From positions 1 through 7,841 of the forward strand of contig UQXJ01000049.1 of assembly GCA_900545015.1 (NCBI GenBank): a DNA stretch of 7,841 bases, given 5' to 3'. How positions within the stretch are numbered: the first letter of the stretch is position 1; each line of letters starts with the position of its first letter. A model generated the notes under the pieces. That model saw only the letters and a program-made list of their open reading frames with translations, made no database searches and had not been told where the DNA came from. This document shows positions 1 to 7,600 of the stretch, one piece after another. Source of the DNA: an uncultured Mollicutes bacterium. GTDB lineage: Bacteria; Bacillota_I; Bacilli_A; RFN20; CAG-826. Both the position numbers and the translations under genes were made by a program.

Positions 1-68
1 GCTCTTTGCTAGAGATTACCAGACTGGGAGTTTCACCCAGTTATATTAATTACGCCGAACTGGCGCAC
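1..68 (-). mobile_element. 5' end of a probable group II intron (truncated by window edge)
   Basis: Read on the minus strand, the sequence begins GTGCGCC at base 68, matching the GUGYG consensus of group II intron 5' ends. Three short hairpins follow, as expected for the start of domain I. The first is CGCC/GGCG around AGTTC. The second is ACTGGG/CCCAGT around a GGGTGAAACTCCC segment, similar to the GGTGAAA-containing hairpin near the 5' end of many bacterial group II introns. The third is CTCT/AGAG around 1-15. The rest of the ribozyme and any reverse transcriptase/maturase gene would lie left of base 1, so neither can be confirmed here. The proposed 5' exon ends TTTAGAGG at base 69. The call rests on motif recognition over 68 bases; another structured RNA or the end of another mobile element is possible. 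Confidence 0.45.
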
Positions 69-107
69 CCTCTAAATACAATTTTATTGGATTTAAGAGA
101 GCAAATC

Positions 108-155
108 AATATATTTTATAAGACATTGACACACATAAATATATTTTTTATAAGA
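108..155. repeat. Direct repeat pair of an AT-rich 16-18 bp unit
   Basis: AATATATTTTATAAGA at 108-123 recurs at 138-155 with two extra T residues. The units start 30 bp apart and are separated by a stretch containing TTGACA. Both end in TATAAG, so the second may serve as a -10 element. In such AT-rich DNA a simple-sequence coincidence is possible, but the shared length exceeds ordinary AT background. No function can be assigned. Confidence 0.45.
126..154 (+). promoter_or_regulatory. Candidate sigma-70/sigma-A promoter facing right
   Basis: A perfect TTGACA -35 box at 126-131 is followed, after a 17-bp spacer, by TATAAG at 149-154, a five-of-six match to TATAAT. Transcription would start near 161 and run rightward, against all genes in the window. 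No open reading frame follows. The only recognisable downstream element is a small hairpin with a T-run at 216-243. It could therefore make a short untranslated or antisense RNA, or the match may be fortuitous in AT-rich DNA. Confidence 0.4.
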
Positions 156-215
156 AAAAATAATCAATTTAAATCGTAAAAAAATAGTACCAATTATCGT
201 TATTTAAGCATAATA

Positions 216-243
216 ATGAGTATTTAACGCTCATAGTTTTTTT
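216..243 (+). terminator. Weak candidate rho-independent terminator, rightward
   Basis: ATGAG at 216-220 pairs with CTCAT at 230-234. The 9-nt loop may close by one more T-G pair. A run of seven T residues follows at 237-243. The five-base stem is short and AT-rich, so the terminator is weak on its own merits. Its placement about 60-80 nt after the rightward promoter candidate at 126-154 makes the two mutually supportive. On the minus strand the hairpin is not followed by T residues, so it does not obviously terminate the leftward genes. Confidence 0.3.
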
Positions 244-295
244 GGATAAATATTGATTTATTTAATTTTCATTTTTTTAGTTTTTAGATATTTTT

Positions 296-322
296 ATTAA
301 TTAAAACTACCTTTTAATTAAT
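296..322. repeat. Perfect 11-bp inverted repeat directly after a stop codon
   Basis: ATTAATTAAAA (296-306) and TTTTAATTAAT (312-322) are exact reverse complements around a five-base loop. The hairpin abuts the TAA stop of the leftward gene at 323-799. It is entirely A/T in the stem and, on the minus strand, is followed by A residues rather than T residues, so it is not a classic intrinsic terminator. It may protect the 3' end of the transcript or slow the polymerase. Confidence 0.5.
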
Positions 323-799
323 TTAAGCTTCTAATTCTTCATCAGTTTCATCTTCATCAACATATTCAGATTTAAATTCAGAAGGAATATATCGATAAGC
401 TATATTTAAAATTACTGCAAAATTATGTTTATTATTTTCATCATAAGAAGATAGATCTTTGATTGTTTTATGTGTTTCATCATTATAGTCAATATCGATC
501 GAAGCAAGATTAGCATCAAGTGCTTTACATTTTCCATCTTTAAGAGACTCAACTAATTTTGATAAAAGACTAAAGTTCTTGTCATAATCACTTCTAGTAA
601 TGCCAAATTCATTAAAAATAAGTTCCATATCATAGCATCTCACTTTACGTTTATCCGAAAACAATGATTGGTCTAAAGGCATTCTCATAAAAAGCACATT
701 ATCTTTTGTAAAAACGATGAAATCGCGATACAAATCTTCAAAATATCCCCGATTTGAATAACTAAAGTTAATTGTTATTCTTTTAATTTCTTTTTCCAT
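323..799 (-). CDS. Hypothetical small soluble protein with acidic C-terminal tail
   Basis: This 158-residue protein matches no family I recognise. It has no signal peptide or membrane segment, so it is probably cytoplasmic. The N-terminus is basic and then strand-like (residues 5-13, KRITINFSY, and 26-40). The middle has amphipathic helical stretches (about 55-90), and the last dozen residues are strongly acidic (VDEDETDEELEA). The start at 799 is supported by AAGGA at 804-808, four bases upstream. The gene lies 37 nt after the stop of the membrane-protein gene at 837-1319, and no clear terminator separates them, so the two probably share a transcript. A TATAAT-like string overlaps the region just upstream of its SD but has no convincing -35. 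That it is a real gene is fairly safe; its function is unknown. Confidence 0.7.
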   Translation of the reverse strand: MEKEIKRITINFSYSNRGYFEDLYRDFIVFTKDNVLFMRMPLDQSLFSDKRKVRCYDMELIFNEFGITRSDYDKNFSLLSKLVESLKDGKCKALDANLASIDIDYNDETHKTIKDLSSYDENNKHNFAVILNIAYRYIPSEFKSEYVDEDETDEELEA

Positions 800-836
800 A
801 TTTTCCTTATTATATACTAAAAACTTAAACTAAATC

Positions 837-1319
837 TTAATTTCTTTTTCTAAGAAAAATTGCATTAATAAAAATTGAAACGCAAGCAACAGCTAGACAA
901 ACAATAGCACAAATTAGTATTGTAGGTGCACCCTTAAAAAGTGCAATTATATGAACGTCTAGAATGAGGCAAAGGATAGAACAGGTGTAAATAACCATTC
1001 CTAAACGTTTTTTATCAGTAAAAAATATGTAGATTAATAAAAATAATGAGGAGCAAAATGATAAAATTTCAAATATAAATAGACTGACATAAGCAGTTTT
1101 TAATTGAATTGAATAAAATTCATCTATCAAAACACGAAAGAGAGGTTGCTCAGTAATAGTGATAATATACGATTCTGACCCAGTAGAAACAACGAGGCCA
1201 TGACTAAATCCAAATATTGGCATACAAGGTAAAGCAATTAAAATAGATAAGATGCATGATGCAGCTAATAAAAACGATATGATGAGTGTAGCTAATGCTT
1301 GTTTTTCTGTTTTGTCCAT
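837..1319 (-). CDS. Hypothetical four-helix integral membrane protein
   Basis: This 160-residue protein has four hydrophobic segments at about residues 9-33, 75-100, 106-128 and 131-156. Positive charges at the N-terminus (MDKTEK), between helices 2 and 3 (TDKKRLG) and at the C-terminus (LRKRN) predict both ends and that loop inside the cell. Residues 34-74 would form the only sizeable external loop. Several cysteines sit in or near the membrane segments (22, 32, 89, 113, 117, 137, 141, 146). I recognise no family motif; it resembles generic small membrane proteins of Firmicutes. The ATG at 1319 follows an AAAAGG ribosome binding site (1330-1335 region) at normal spacing. It is the first gene of a likely two-gene unit with 323-799. 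Transport, immunity or envelope-stress roles would be guesses. Confidence 0.72.
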   Translation of the reverse strand: MDKTEKQALATLIISFLLAASCILSILIALPCMPIFGFSHGLVVSTGSESYIITITEQPLFRVLIDEFYSIQLKTAYVSLFIFEILSFCSSLFLLIYIFFTDKKRLGMVIYTCSILCLILDVHIIALFKGAPTILICAIVCLAVACVSIFINAIFLRKRN

Positions 1320-1533
1320 TTCGTTTACCTTTTAATTATTATAAATTCATCTAGCGCAACTTACTTTATTATAAAATTGCTCAAACGATAAGTTCTTACA
1401 ATGTTATTATAACATGCAAAATAGCAATCAAAACAACTTTAAAACTAATGCGATATCAAAGGCAAAATGGTTTTAAAAGCAATGCATTAAACTTGTTCAG
1501 CATAAGTTGATTCATCCAAATAATAGCCATATA
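1320..1533. other. Intergenic region with no further gene seen
   Basis: Apart from the promoter candidate near 1406-1436, this stretch holds no convincing open reading frame, tRNA-like fold or strong hairpin. It separates the operon terminator (1534-1564) from the start of the membrane-protein gene at 1319, so it functions as the leader and promoter region of that unit. Confidence 0.5.
1406..1436 (-). promoter_or_regulatory. Candidate extended -10 promoter for the two-gene hypothetical unit
   Basis: On the minus strand a consensus TATAAT (1411-1406) is preceded by TG one base upstream, giving an extended -10 element. A weak TTGTTT lies at 1436-1431 with a long 19-bp spacer. Extended -10 promoters tolerate a poor -35. 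Transcription would begin near 1399, leaving a leader of about 80 nt before the ATG at 1319. Two further TATAAT-like strings lie closer to the gene, so the active start is not settled. Confidence 0.4.
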
Positions 1534-1564
1534 AAATGCTCGAGAAGGCTTCTCTCGAGCATTT
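1534..1564 (-). terminator. Intrinsic terminator of the GH3/lipoprotein operon
   Basis: AAATGCTCGAGA (1534-1545) and TCTCGAGCATTT (1553-1564) form a perfect 12-bp stem around a seven-base loop. On the minus strand the 3' arm runs into TTTTAT, a short T-run. It begins 29 bases after the TAA of the 752-residue lipoprotein gene, so it ends the operon. A T-rich stretch also follows on the plus strand (1561-1585), so some rightward termination is possible. Confidence 0.8.
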
Positions 1565-1593
1565 AAGTTATTTTAATTTATTTTATCAAGGCA

Positions 1594-3852
1594 TTATTTA
1601 ACATGGCTTAAATCAAGTCTTGAATAGAACACAACTGAGCCAAAGATATCAGCACCTTCACCACTTGTAATACCAGTAAATTTTGTTCCATCAGGTAGTT
1701 TTTCATACCCAAATTCAATATAAACTTTTTTATTTCCATTAAGCTTATCACCAATTAAATAATACAAATCATGCATATTGCTATCTGTCTTGCCACTTCC
1801 ATCAACAATATTGCCATTAAATTCAACATGATCTGCAGGAAGTCTATAAGTTGCAGTTTCTGGATTATATTTGCATAGATAAGTCCAATCAGTTCCGTTT
1901 GTTGATAGTTTAACTGTTGTACCAAGTCTAGTATTTAAACCAGTGAATCTAAAACCAGCATGCTTTAAGTCAAGTGTTGATTCAAATTCATATTCAACAT
2001 TAATCTTTCTTGAAGCAACATTATTACTTCTTAAACGTATGCATTCTTCGCCTGTATCTTTGAATTTTCTTGAAGCGACCTTAACTGCTCCGCCACTTAA
2101 TTTATAATTATTTGCATCATTGAATTTTAATTCTTTAGCAACATCATAATCACTAGCAATTAATTTATCACGTTTCTTTTCACTTAGTTTAATAGTTACT
2201 TTAGTTTTGAATTCATTATATGAAATTTCAATTTCAGTATTTTCTATCTTAAGTGGTTCTTTTGAATATGTATATCCATTTACTTCAAGTTCTTCACCAT
2301 TATCATAAATAGCTTTAACAACCATACCAGTTGAATCAAAAGCATCGCCTTCTTCATATTCAACTTTTGTAGGATTTGTAGTGACTTTAATTCCAGTCAT
2401 TTTAGCTTCCCTTGCTTTAACATTTACAGGAATATCTATGGATTTTGTGACGTTTTTGAACTTAAATGATGCTTTTACTGATTTATCTTCTACCTTTAAT
2501 CCACCTACTTTATCAATAATAATTCCACTACTAATAATAGCTTTTGAATCATCGCTAAATGTTGCTTCAAGTTTTAATCCAGTTGCATCAAAAGTTTCTT
2601 CTTCAATATAATCAACTTTTGTTGGGTTGTCTTTAACAGCGACTGATTTTAAATCGATACCAACTTTATATTTAGATAAATCTAATCTATCAAAGAATGT
2701 TAATCTATCAATTAAATCTGTTCCTTCTCTATCTGCTCCAAACCATCCATCAACAGGTTTATCATAGCCAAATTTAATATAGACTTCTTCCGTTTTATCA
2801 TCCAAAAATTCACCAATATTAAAGTATGCATAATAAACATTTTGGTTCTTTCCATCAGTTGCTGCTAAACCATTAATTTCTTTTGATCTATATTTATAAG
2901 TAGCTCTAATGTTGTTATTTTTAGCTTCACTTTTAGCAACTGTAGTCCAAGTTTTCTTATCTTTTGATATTTCTATTGTTGTTCCACCTCTAGAAATATT
3001 CATAATAGACATAAATCCAGCTTTTGATTTGTCTTTTAAATCTTTGTAATTGTGTTTAAAGATTATTGTCTTTTTAGCATCTGTGTTACATCTTAATCTA
3101 TCAAAGGTATTTCCATCACTTGACCATGTAGATAAACTAACACCTGTTGTTTCAATATTAGGATTTAATTTCCCATCAACTTTAAATTTAACAACTTCAG
3201 CTACATCATAGAAATTAGGATTTGTATCTTCAGTTTCGATAACAAGTTTTGTTGCAATGTTAGCAAAATATGATTTTCCATCTTCTTCATAAGCTACTGA
3301 GAGTAACGTATCATTAACATCTAATCTTTCAGGTAAATTAACTTTATAATCTTTAATTTCTTTTGTTGTGTTATCGCTATAAATTCCTTTAACAACCATA
3401 CCTGCTGGATTGAATTTATCGCCTAGGTTATAAACCATTTGAGTTGGTGTCTTTTCAATAACGATTGAATTTAAAACTACTTTTTCAGGTTCATTGCTTT
3501 TTACTTCAATTTTATAAGTTGTACTTGCTTCGATTTTACCTTCTTTATAATAAACTCGAACATCATGCTCACCAATTGCTAATTTATCACCTTCTTTAAT
3601 GTTTGTCGTAAAACCTGTAACGCTCTTATCACTTAAATCACTATAAATAGCTTTAACAACTAAGCCTTTTGATGTAAAAGTTTCTCCTTCTACATATTTA
3701 GTTTTAGCTTTTGTTACATCAACACTAATTGATTTTAAAGTAACTTCTTGTTTTTGATTTGTGTCTTCTTTAGGTGTACAACTTGTGATAACGCCAAACG
3801 ATGATAATATAGTCACACTAATTAATGCGTTTTTTAATAATTTTCTTTTCAT
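1594..3852 (-). CDS. Surface lipoprotein with duplicated Ig-like/Ig-like/domain X architecture
   Basis: This 752-residue protein has a lipoprotein signal: KRK followed by a hydrophobic core, then ITSC with Cys25 as the lipidated residue. It would be anchored on the outer face of the membrane. Four bacterial Ig-like repeats of the Big_3 type lie at about 38-117, 126-206, 399-480 and 484-557, each with the Y-x-x-G/E-[DE]-x-F-x-x-x-G-[ML]-x-[VL]-x-[AG]-x-[YF] pattern. After each pair comes a domain X (about 213-396 and 566-751) that I cannot assign to a family. Both X copies contain RLR-x-N, S-x-[DN]-x-x-x-WT, YY near an [IF]-x-IG or LIG, VYI-x-FGY and a terminal RLDLS. The start at 3852 follows TAGGAG (3865-3870), which overlaps the stop of the preceding gene, at rather long spacing. 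It is last in the operon. Glycan binding is inferred from context, and the Ig repeats are probably spacers. Confidence 0.85.
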   Translation of the reverse strand: MKRKLLKNALISVTILSSFGVITSCTPKEDTNQKQEVTLKSISVDVTKAKTKYVEGETFTSKGLVVKAIYSDLSDKSVTGFTTNIKEGDKLAIGEHDVRVYYKEGKIEASTTYKIEVKSNEPEKVVLNSIVIEKTPTQMVYNLGDKFNPAGMVVKGIYSDNTTKEIKDYKVNLPERLDVNDTLLSVAYEEDGKSYFANIATKLVIETEDTNPNFYDVAEVVKFKVDGKLNPNIETTGVSLSTWSSDGNTFDRLRCNTDAKKTIIFKHNYKDLKDKSKAGFMSIMNISRGGTTIEISKDKKTWTTVAKSEAKNNNIRATYKYRSKEINGLAATDGKNQNVYYAYFNIGEFLDDKTEEVYIKFGYDKPVDGWFGADREGTDLIDRLTFFDRLDLSKYKVGIDLKSVAVKDNPTKVDYIEEETFDATGLKLEATFSDDSKAIISSGIIIDKVGGLKVEDKSVKASFKFKNVTKSIDIPVNVKAREAKMTGIKVTTNPTKVEYEEGDAFDSTGMVVKAIYDNGEELEVNGYTYSKEPLKIENTEIEISYNEFKTKVTIKLSEKKRDKLIASDYDVAKELKFNDANNYKLSGGAVKVASRKFKDTGEECIRLRSNNVASRKINVEYEFESTLDLKHAGFRFTGLNTRLGTTVKLSTNGTDWTYLCKYNPETATYRLPADHVEFNGNIVDGSGKTDSNMHDLYYLIGDKLNGNKKVYIEFGYEKLPDGTKFTGITSGEGADIFGSVVFYSRLDLSHVK
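1600..3741 (-). repeat. Internal protein-level tandem duplication: two [Ig-Ig-X] units
   Basis: Unit 1 (2665-3741) and unit 2 (1600-2658) each encode two Big_3-like Ig repeats followed by domain X. By subunit, the Ig repeats are at 3502-3741, 3235-3477, 2413-2658 and 2182-2403, and the X domains at 2665-3216 and 1600-2157. The X copies share YDVAE or YDVAK near the start and RLDLS at the end. The units have diverged widely in sequence, so the duplication is old, or the modules were acquired separately. Confidence 0.75.
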
Positions 3853-3864
3853 ATTTTCTTTTTT

Positions 3865-3870
3865 CTCCTA
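3865..3870 (-). promoter_or_regulatory. Ribosome binding site overlapping the upstream stop codon
   Basis: The TAG stop of the 248-residue lipoprotein gene (3870-3868) is the first three bases of TAGGAG. This is the only good Shine-Dalgarno match before the ATG at 3852. Twelve bases separate it from the start, longer than usual, with only A-rich sequence between. This arrangement suggests re-initiation after the upstream gene and possibly lower output of the large lipoprotein. Confidence 0.55.
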
Positions 3871-4614
3871 TAAATAGTCATATTTAACTGTTAATTCATC
3901 GAAATAACTTACATAACCGATAACATCAGTTCCAACAGGTGAAGGTAATTTTGTGTAATGAGCTTCACTATAAGTTGTTCTTAAATAAATTATTGAACTT
4001 GTTCCGATATATTCGCCTAATTTGTAATAACATTGATAAAGATTTGTATCAGTTACTTGATTTCCTAAAAGGTTATCAATATGTGTTGTGTAATCTCCTT
4101 TTACACCATTATATTGCTTGTCTGCGTAACCAATATCAGTCCATTTCTCTTTATCAACGGAAACCTGGATACATGTATATGTACGGTTATTGATTAAAGT
4201 AACCATCGCACCAACTTTACTTCTATCTTTTAAACTACTGAAATCAAATGTAAATGTTGTTGCTTGATCTGCTGCATTATGCCTAATTCTATTAAAAGTG
4301 AAATCACTATTTTTCCATGTTGCAGTATCATCAGTGTTACTAGTTTCATATTTATCTTTATCTTTTCCGATAATAATCTGATGTTCACCTTTAGTTTCAA
4401 CTCCAATTGCTACTTCAACAGGTTCTGTAGGATTAATACTTCCGCCGTCATCAAGTATTCCTTCTCCTCCCATGCCATCAGGATCAACAGTATGAAGAGG
4501 CTTATCACTAGGATTTTCATCATCTCCTCCACTTGGTTTATTATCACAAGAGCCAAGTAGCGTGATTAATGAAAATGAAGTAAACATTAAACACAATAAT
4601 TTATGCTTTTTCAT
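3868..4614 (-). CDS. Lipoprotein consisting of a linker and a single domain X
   Basis: This 248-residue protein starts MKKHK, has a hydrophobic core and ends its signal at LGSC, making Cys23 the lipidated residue. Residues 24-65 form a flexible linker rich in Gly, Asp, Pro and Ser that holds the domain away from the membrane. Residues about 66-246 are the third copy of the domain X found twice in the neighbouring 752-residue lipoprotein. It has FNRIRHN (107-113), SVDKEKWT (152-159), YYKLGEYI (196-203), IIYLRTTY (208-215) and GTDVIGYVSYFDEL (228-241). The S-x-D-x-x-x-WT string resembles a strand motif common in F5/8C (CBM32-like) and other beta-sandwich modules, but this is only a similarity. 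The start overlaps the end of the hydrolase gene by 14 nt and has a near-perfect SD. No catalytic residues are evident, so it is probably a binding partner of the enzyme. Confidence 0.82.
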   Translation of the reverse strand: MKKHKLLCLMFTSFSLITLLGSCDNKPSGGDDENPSDKPLHTVDPDGMGGEGILDDGGSINPTEPVEVAIGVETKGEHQIIIGKDKDKYETSNTDDTATWKNSDFTFNRIRHNAADQATTFTFDFSSLKDRSKVGAMVTLINNRTYTCIQVSVDKEKWTDIGYADKQYNGVKGDYTTHIDNLLGNQVTDTNLYQCYYKLGEYIGTSSIIYLRTTYSEAHYTKLPSPVGTDVIGYVSYFDELTVKYDYL

Positions 4615-7600
4615 TAGGAATTACCTCCTTTTTATTTTTTCTTTTTTCAAAGATAGATAGAGCTAATAACATTCCAAATGCAAATGTTAATGTTCCAAAT
4701 GTTGCATCAATTGCGATAAGAGATTTTTGCCACCAAGTTTTGATAAATACGATCTTTGTGGATGGTGAAATGCCATTCATAACAGCTGTATCCATAATTG
4801 TTTGGCAAATTCTTTTTGAAGAAATTCTTAAGCAATATTTAATTAAATCATTATCCTTATAAGGCATATATTCATCTTTATGCCAGTTTGCATCGTAAGT
4901 ATCATTACCTGCTTGAATTCCAACATATGAATTCATGTAATAATCTTCACTTCTTGTTCCACCAGCGTAGTCACTTGAAGTATATCCATTAAATCCCCAT
5001 TCATTTCTTAAAACTTTTGTAAGTAATGCGTAACTTCCTCCAGCCCACGTTGTTCCAAGTCTGTTATAAGCTGTCATTGTTGATTTTGCTTTGCCTTTTG
5101 TAAATTCAATTTCAAAGGCTTTAAGATAAATTTCACGTAATGCTTGTTCACTCATCCACTCATTATTTCCATGTCTATTTGTATCAGAATCATTAGCAGC
5201 AAAGTGTTTTACCATAACGAATGCGCCTTTAGATTGAGCACCTTGAGTTTCATAAGCACAAGTTTCACCACTTAAGAGTGCGTCTTCACTATAATATTCA
5301 AAGTTTCTTCCGGCATATGCAGTTCTATGAATATTTAATCCATAACCCCAAAGACCAGTAACTCCAGCATGAAGCATATCTTCACCAACACATTTACCCA
5401 TTAATTCATTTAGAGGTTTATTAAATGTTGCAGCTCTTATTGGTTCACAAGGCCAACCCATTGATTTTCTTGATTGCATCGTTGAAAAAGTAACACTAAT
5501 TCCAAGTGGCCCATTCTCATCTCTAGTTGCTGGTTTATTAATGCTAGGAACAGCTACAGTTGTATGATAACCATTACTACAAAGTTCAGCTTGTTCTTCA
5601 AAAGTCATTTGATTTAATAATTCATCCCATGTTGGATCATCAAGTTTTAAATCCTTCATTTCAATAAGTGACCATGATGTTTTCTTTGAACCATAAACGA
5701 TAGGACCATTCTTTTCATAGAATGCTTCAGCGTCTTTCTTTGTTTCTTCAATTTCAAATTTTTCAGCAAGGTCTTTTACCATGTTATCGTTAAGAACTAA
5801 AGTAGGTGCGCCTTCTGGATATGTTCCAAGCCAATCATTTCTAGTTAAATATTTAACACCATTTGTGCCTTTGTTTTCGTATTTGTTGATATCACTAAAA
5901 TCAAATAAATTAGTAATTTCAGCATCTGTATGAACTGATTTGCTATAAGTTGAAGTATTATTATCAGCAAAATTAATCTTTTTAACTAAAGATGAATTAC
6001 CACTTCCTGCTTTTCCTAAACTATCAACCATTTTTGATTTATCAACGCTAACACCATTTTGAGATTTAGCTTCTAAGATATTATTAAGAGCATCATGGGA
6101 ATCATTTCCCAATGCAAAATAATAATCTCCAGCTTCTCTGATATATGTTTTTGCACCGTTTGCATCATATGATTTAAGTTCTTGATCATCTACTATAATT
6201 TTAAGAGTTTGTTTTTCTCCAGGTTGAAGAATATTCGTTTTTTCATAACCTGCTAAAGAAACAGAAGCTTTTTCTATTGCATTTGTCTTATCATATTCTG
6301 TATATGGAGTTTGTAAATAAACTTGAGCTGCTTTTCTTCCAGGTTTTGAACCAACGTTCGTAACATCAACACTAATTTCATAATCACCAGATTTATCTTC
6401 CTTAATATTCATATTTGAAAATTCAAATTGAGTATATGAAAGACCAAATCCGAATGGATAAGCTACTGTTTTTGAGTAATCGTAATTACCAACATTTTTT
6501 GTATTTAAAACTACATCTTCATATCTAGTTTCATAATATTTATATCCTACATAAATACCTTCTTGATAAACAGTATATGCACTCTTTGTTCCGCCTAAAC
6601 CATATTGACTAGCATTTAAATATTGATTTAAATAGAAGTTTTCCATTGCTGGACATGAATTATTATCATAAACATATGTGTCAACTAAGTGTCCAGAAGG
6701 TGAACTTTTACCTGCAATTAATTTTGCAATACCAGGCGTTCCACCTGCTCCAGGTTGTCCAACCCACATACAAGAGTCAATCTTATCAGCACCCTTATAT
6801 TCATTAATTAAATCAAAGTTAAAAGCATTTGCTGAATTAATTAAAAGTACAATTTTGCTAAATGTTCCTTTTTTCTTCTCTTCAATTAATTTATCTAAGA
6901 CACCTTTTTCGATTTCAGAAAGTTGTAAATAATCGCCACCAATTGTGTCATTATCAGCACTTGTTCCAGCGTTAGATAAGTCTCCACCTTCTCCGCCACT
7001 TCTACCTAAAACATAAATTGCAGCATCGTTATAAGTTGCAAAAGAATTTTTAACACCAGTGTCACTTTCAATTACACTCCAAGGAACTTCTTTAGTATAT
7101 AAAGGTTCATTTGTTGATATTCCACTTGATCCTTTTTGTAATAATCCATAACCTTTATCTTTAGAACCATTACCAGTTTCATAAAAATTCCATAAAGAAT
7201 CATTAACATTGAATTTATATTTTTCAAATGCCGTTTTAAGATTAACTGCTTCTTTTACATTAATTGATCCACTTCCAGTACCCGTATAAACCATGTTTAC
7301 CGATGTGTTACTAAATAAAGAAATGTCTTTTTCTTCATCAGTTAATGGCAATGCATTATTTTCGTTCCACAACAGTACTGAACCTTCACTAACGACTTGT
7401 TCTGAAACTCTTAAATCGTAATCAAATAATGCACCATCATCATAATTTCCACCTTTTGTAACAAAAGATGATTTGTAATATTCAGTGTCTAAATCAGCAA
7501 CATCGTCAATTTCTACTCTTTCATAGTCAACTAAATTGAAATAAGCATTAATTGAAGCATTATATTTGTTCGCTATAACTGTGCCAACAACAAACACTGT

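Noticed and set aside
1..70. tRNA or rRNA fragment at the left edge
   Set aside because: No acceptor, T-arm GTTC context or cloverleaf spacing can be built on either strand, and the sequence does not match rRNA segments that I recognise.
806..816. TATAAT string just upstream of the gene at 323-799 as its own promoter
   Set aside because: It ends almost at the ribosome binding site and no -35 box sits at a suitable distance; co-transcription with 837-1319 is simpler.
2381..2611. Plus-strand open frame of 76 codons inside the 752-residue lipoprotein gene
   Set aside because: It is the antisense of Ig-like repeats 3 and 4, has no ribosome binding site, and its hydrophobic look comes from reading antisense to a Lys/Glu-rich coding strand.
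3939..4560. Two plus-strand open frames (3939-4193 and 4264-4560) opposite the 248-residue lipoprotein
   Set aside because: Both are antisense shadows of a gene with a lipobox, a strong SD and an internal repeat relationship; neither has a plausible start signal or protein character.
4601..4614. Frameshift or mis-assembly suspected from the overlap of hydrolase and lipoprotein genes
   Set aside because: The overlap of 14 nt comes with a strong SD nine bases before the second ATG and both reading frames have natural ends, so it is a normal coupled overlap.
6678..6932. Plus-strand open frame of 84 codons inside the hydrolase gene
   Set aside because: It lies opposite the conserved GH3 alpha/beta domain, so the minus strand is clearly the coding one.
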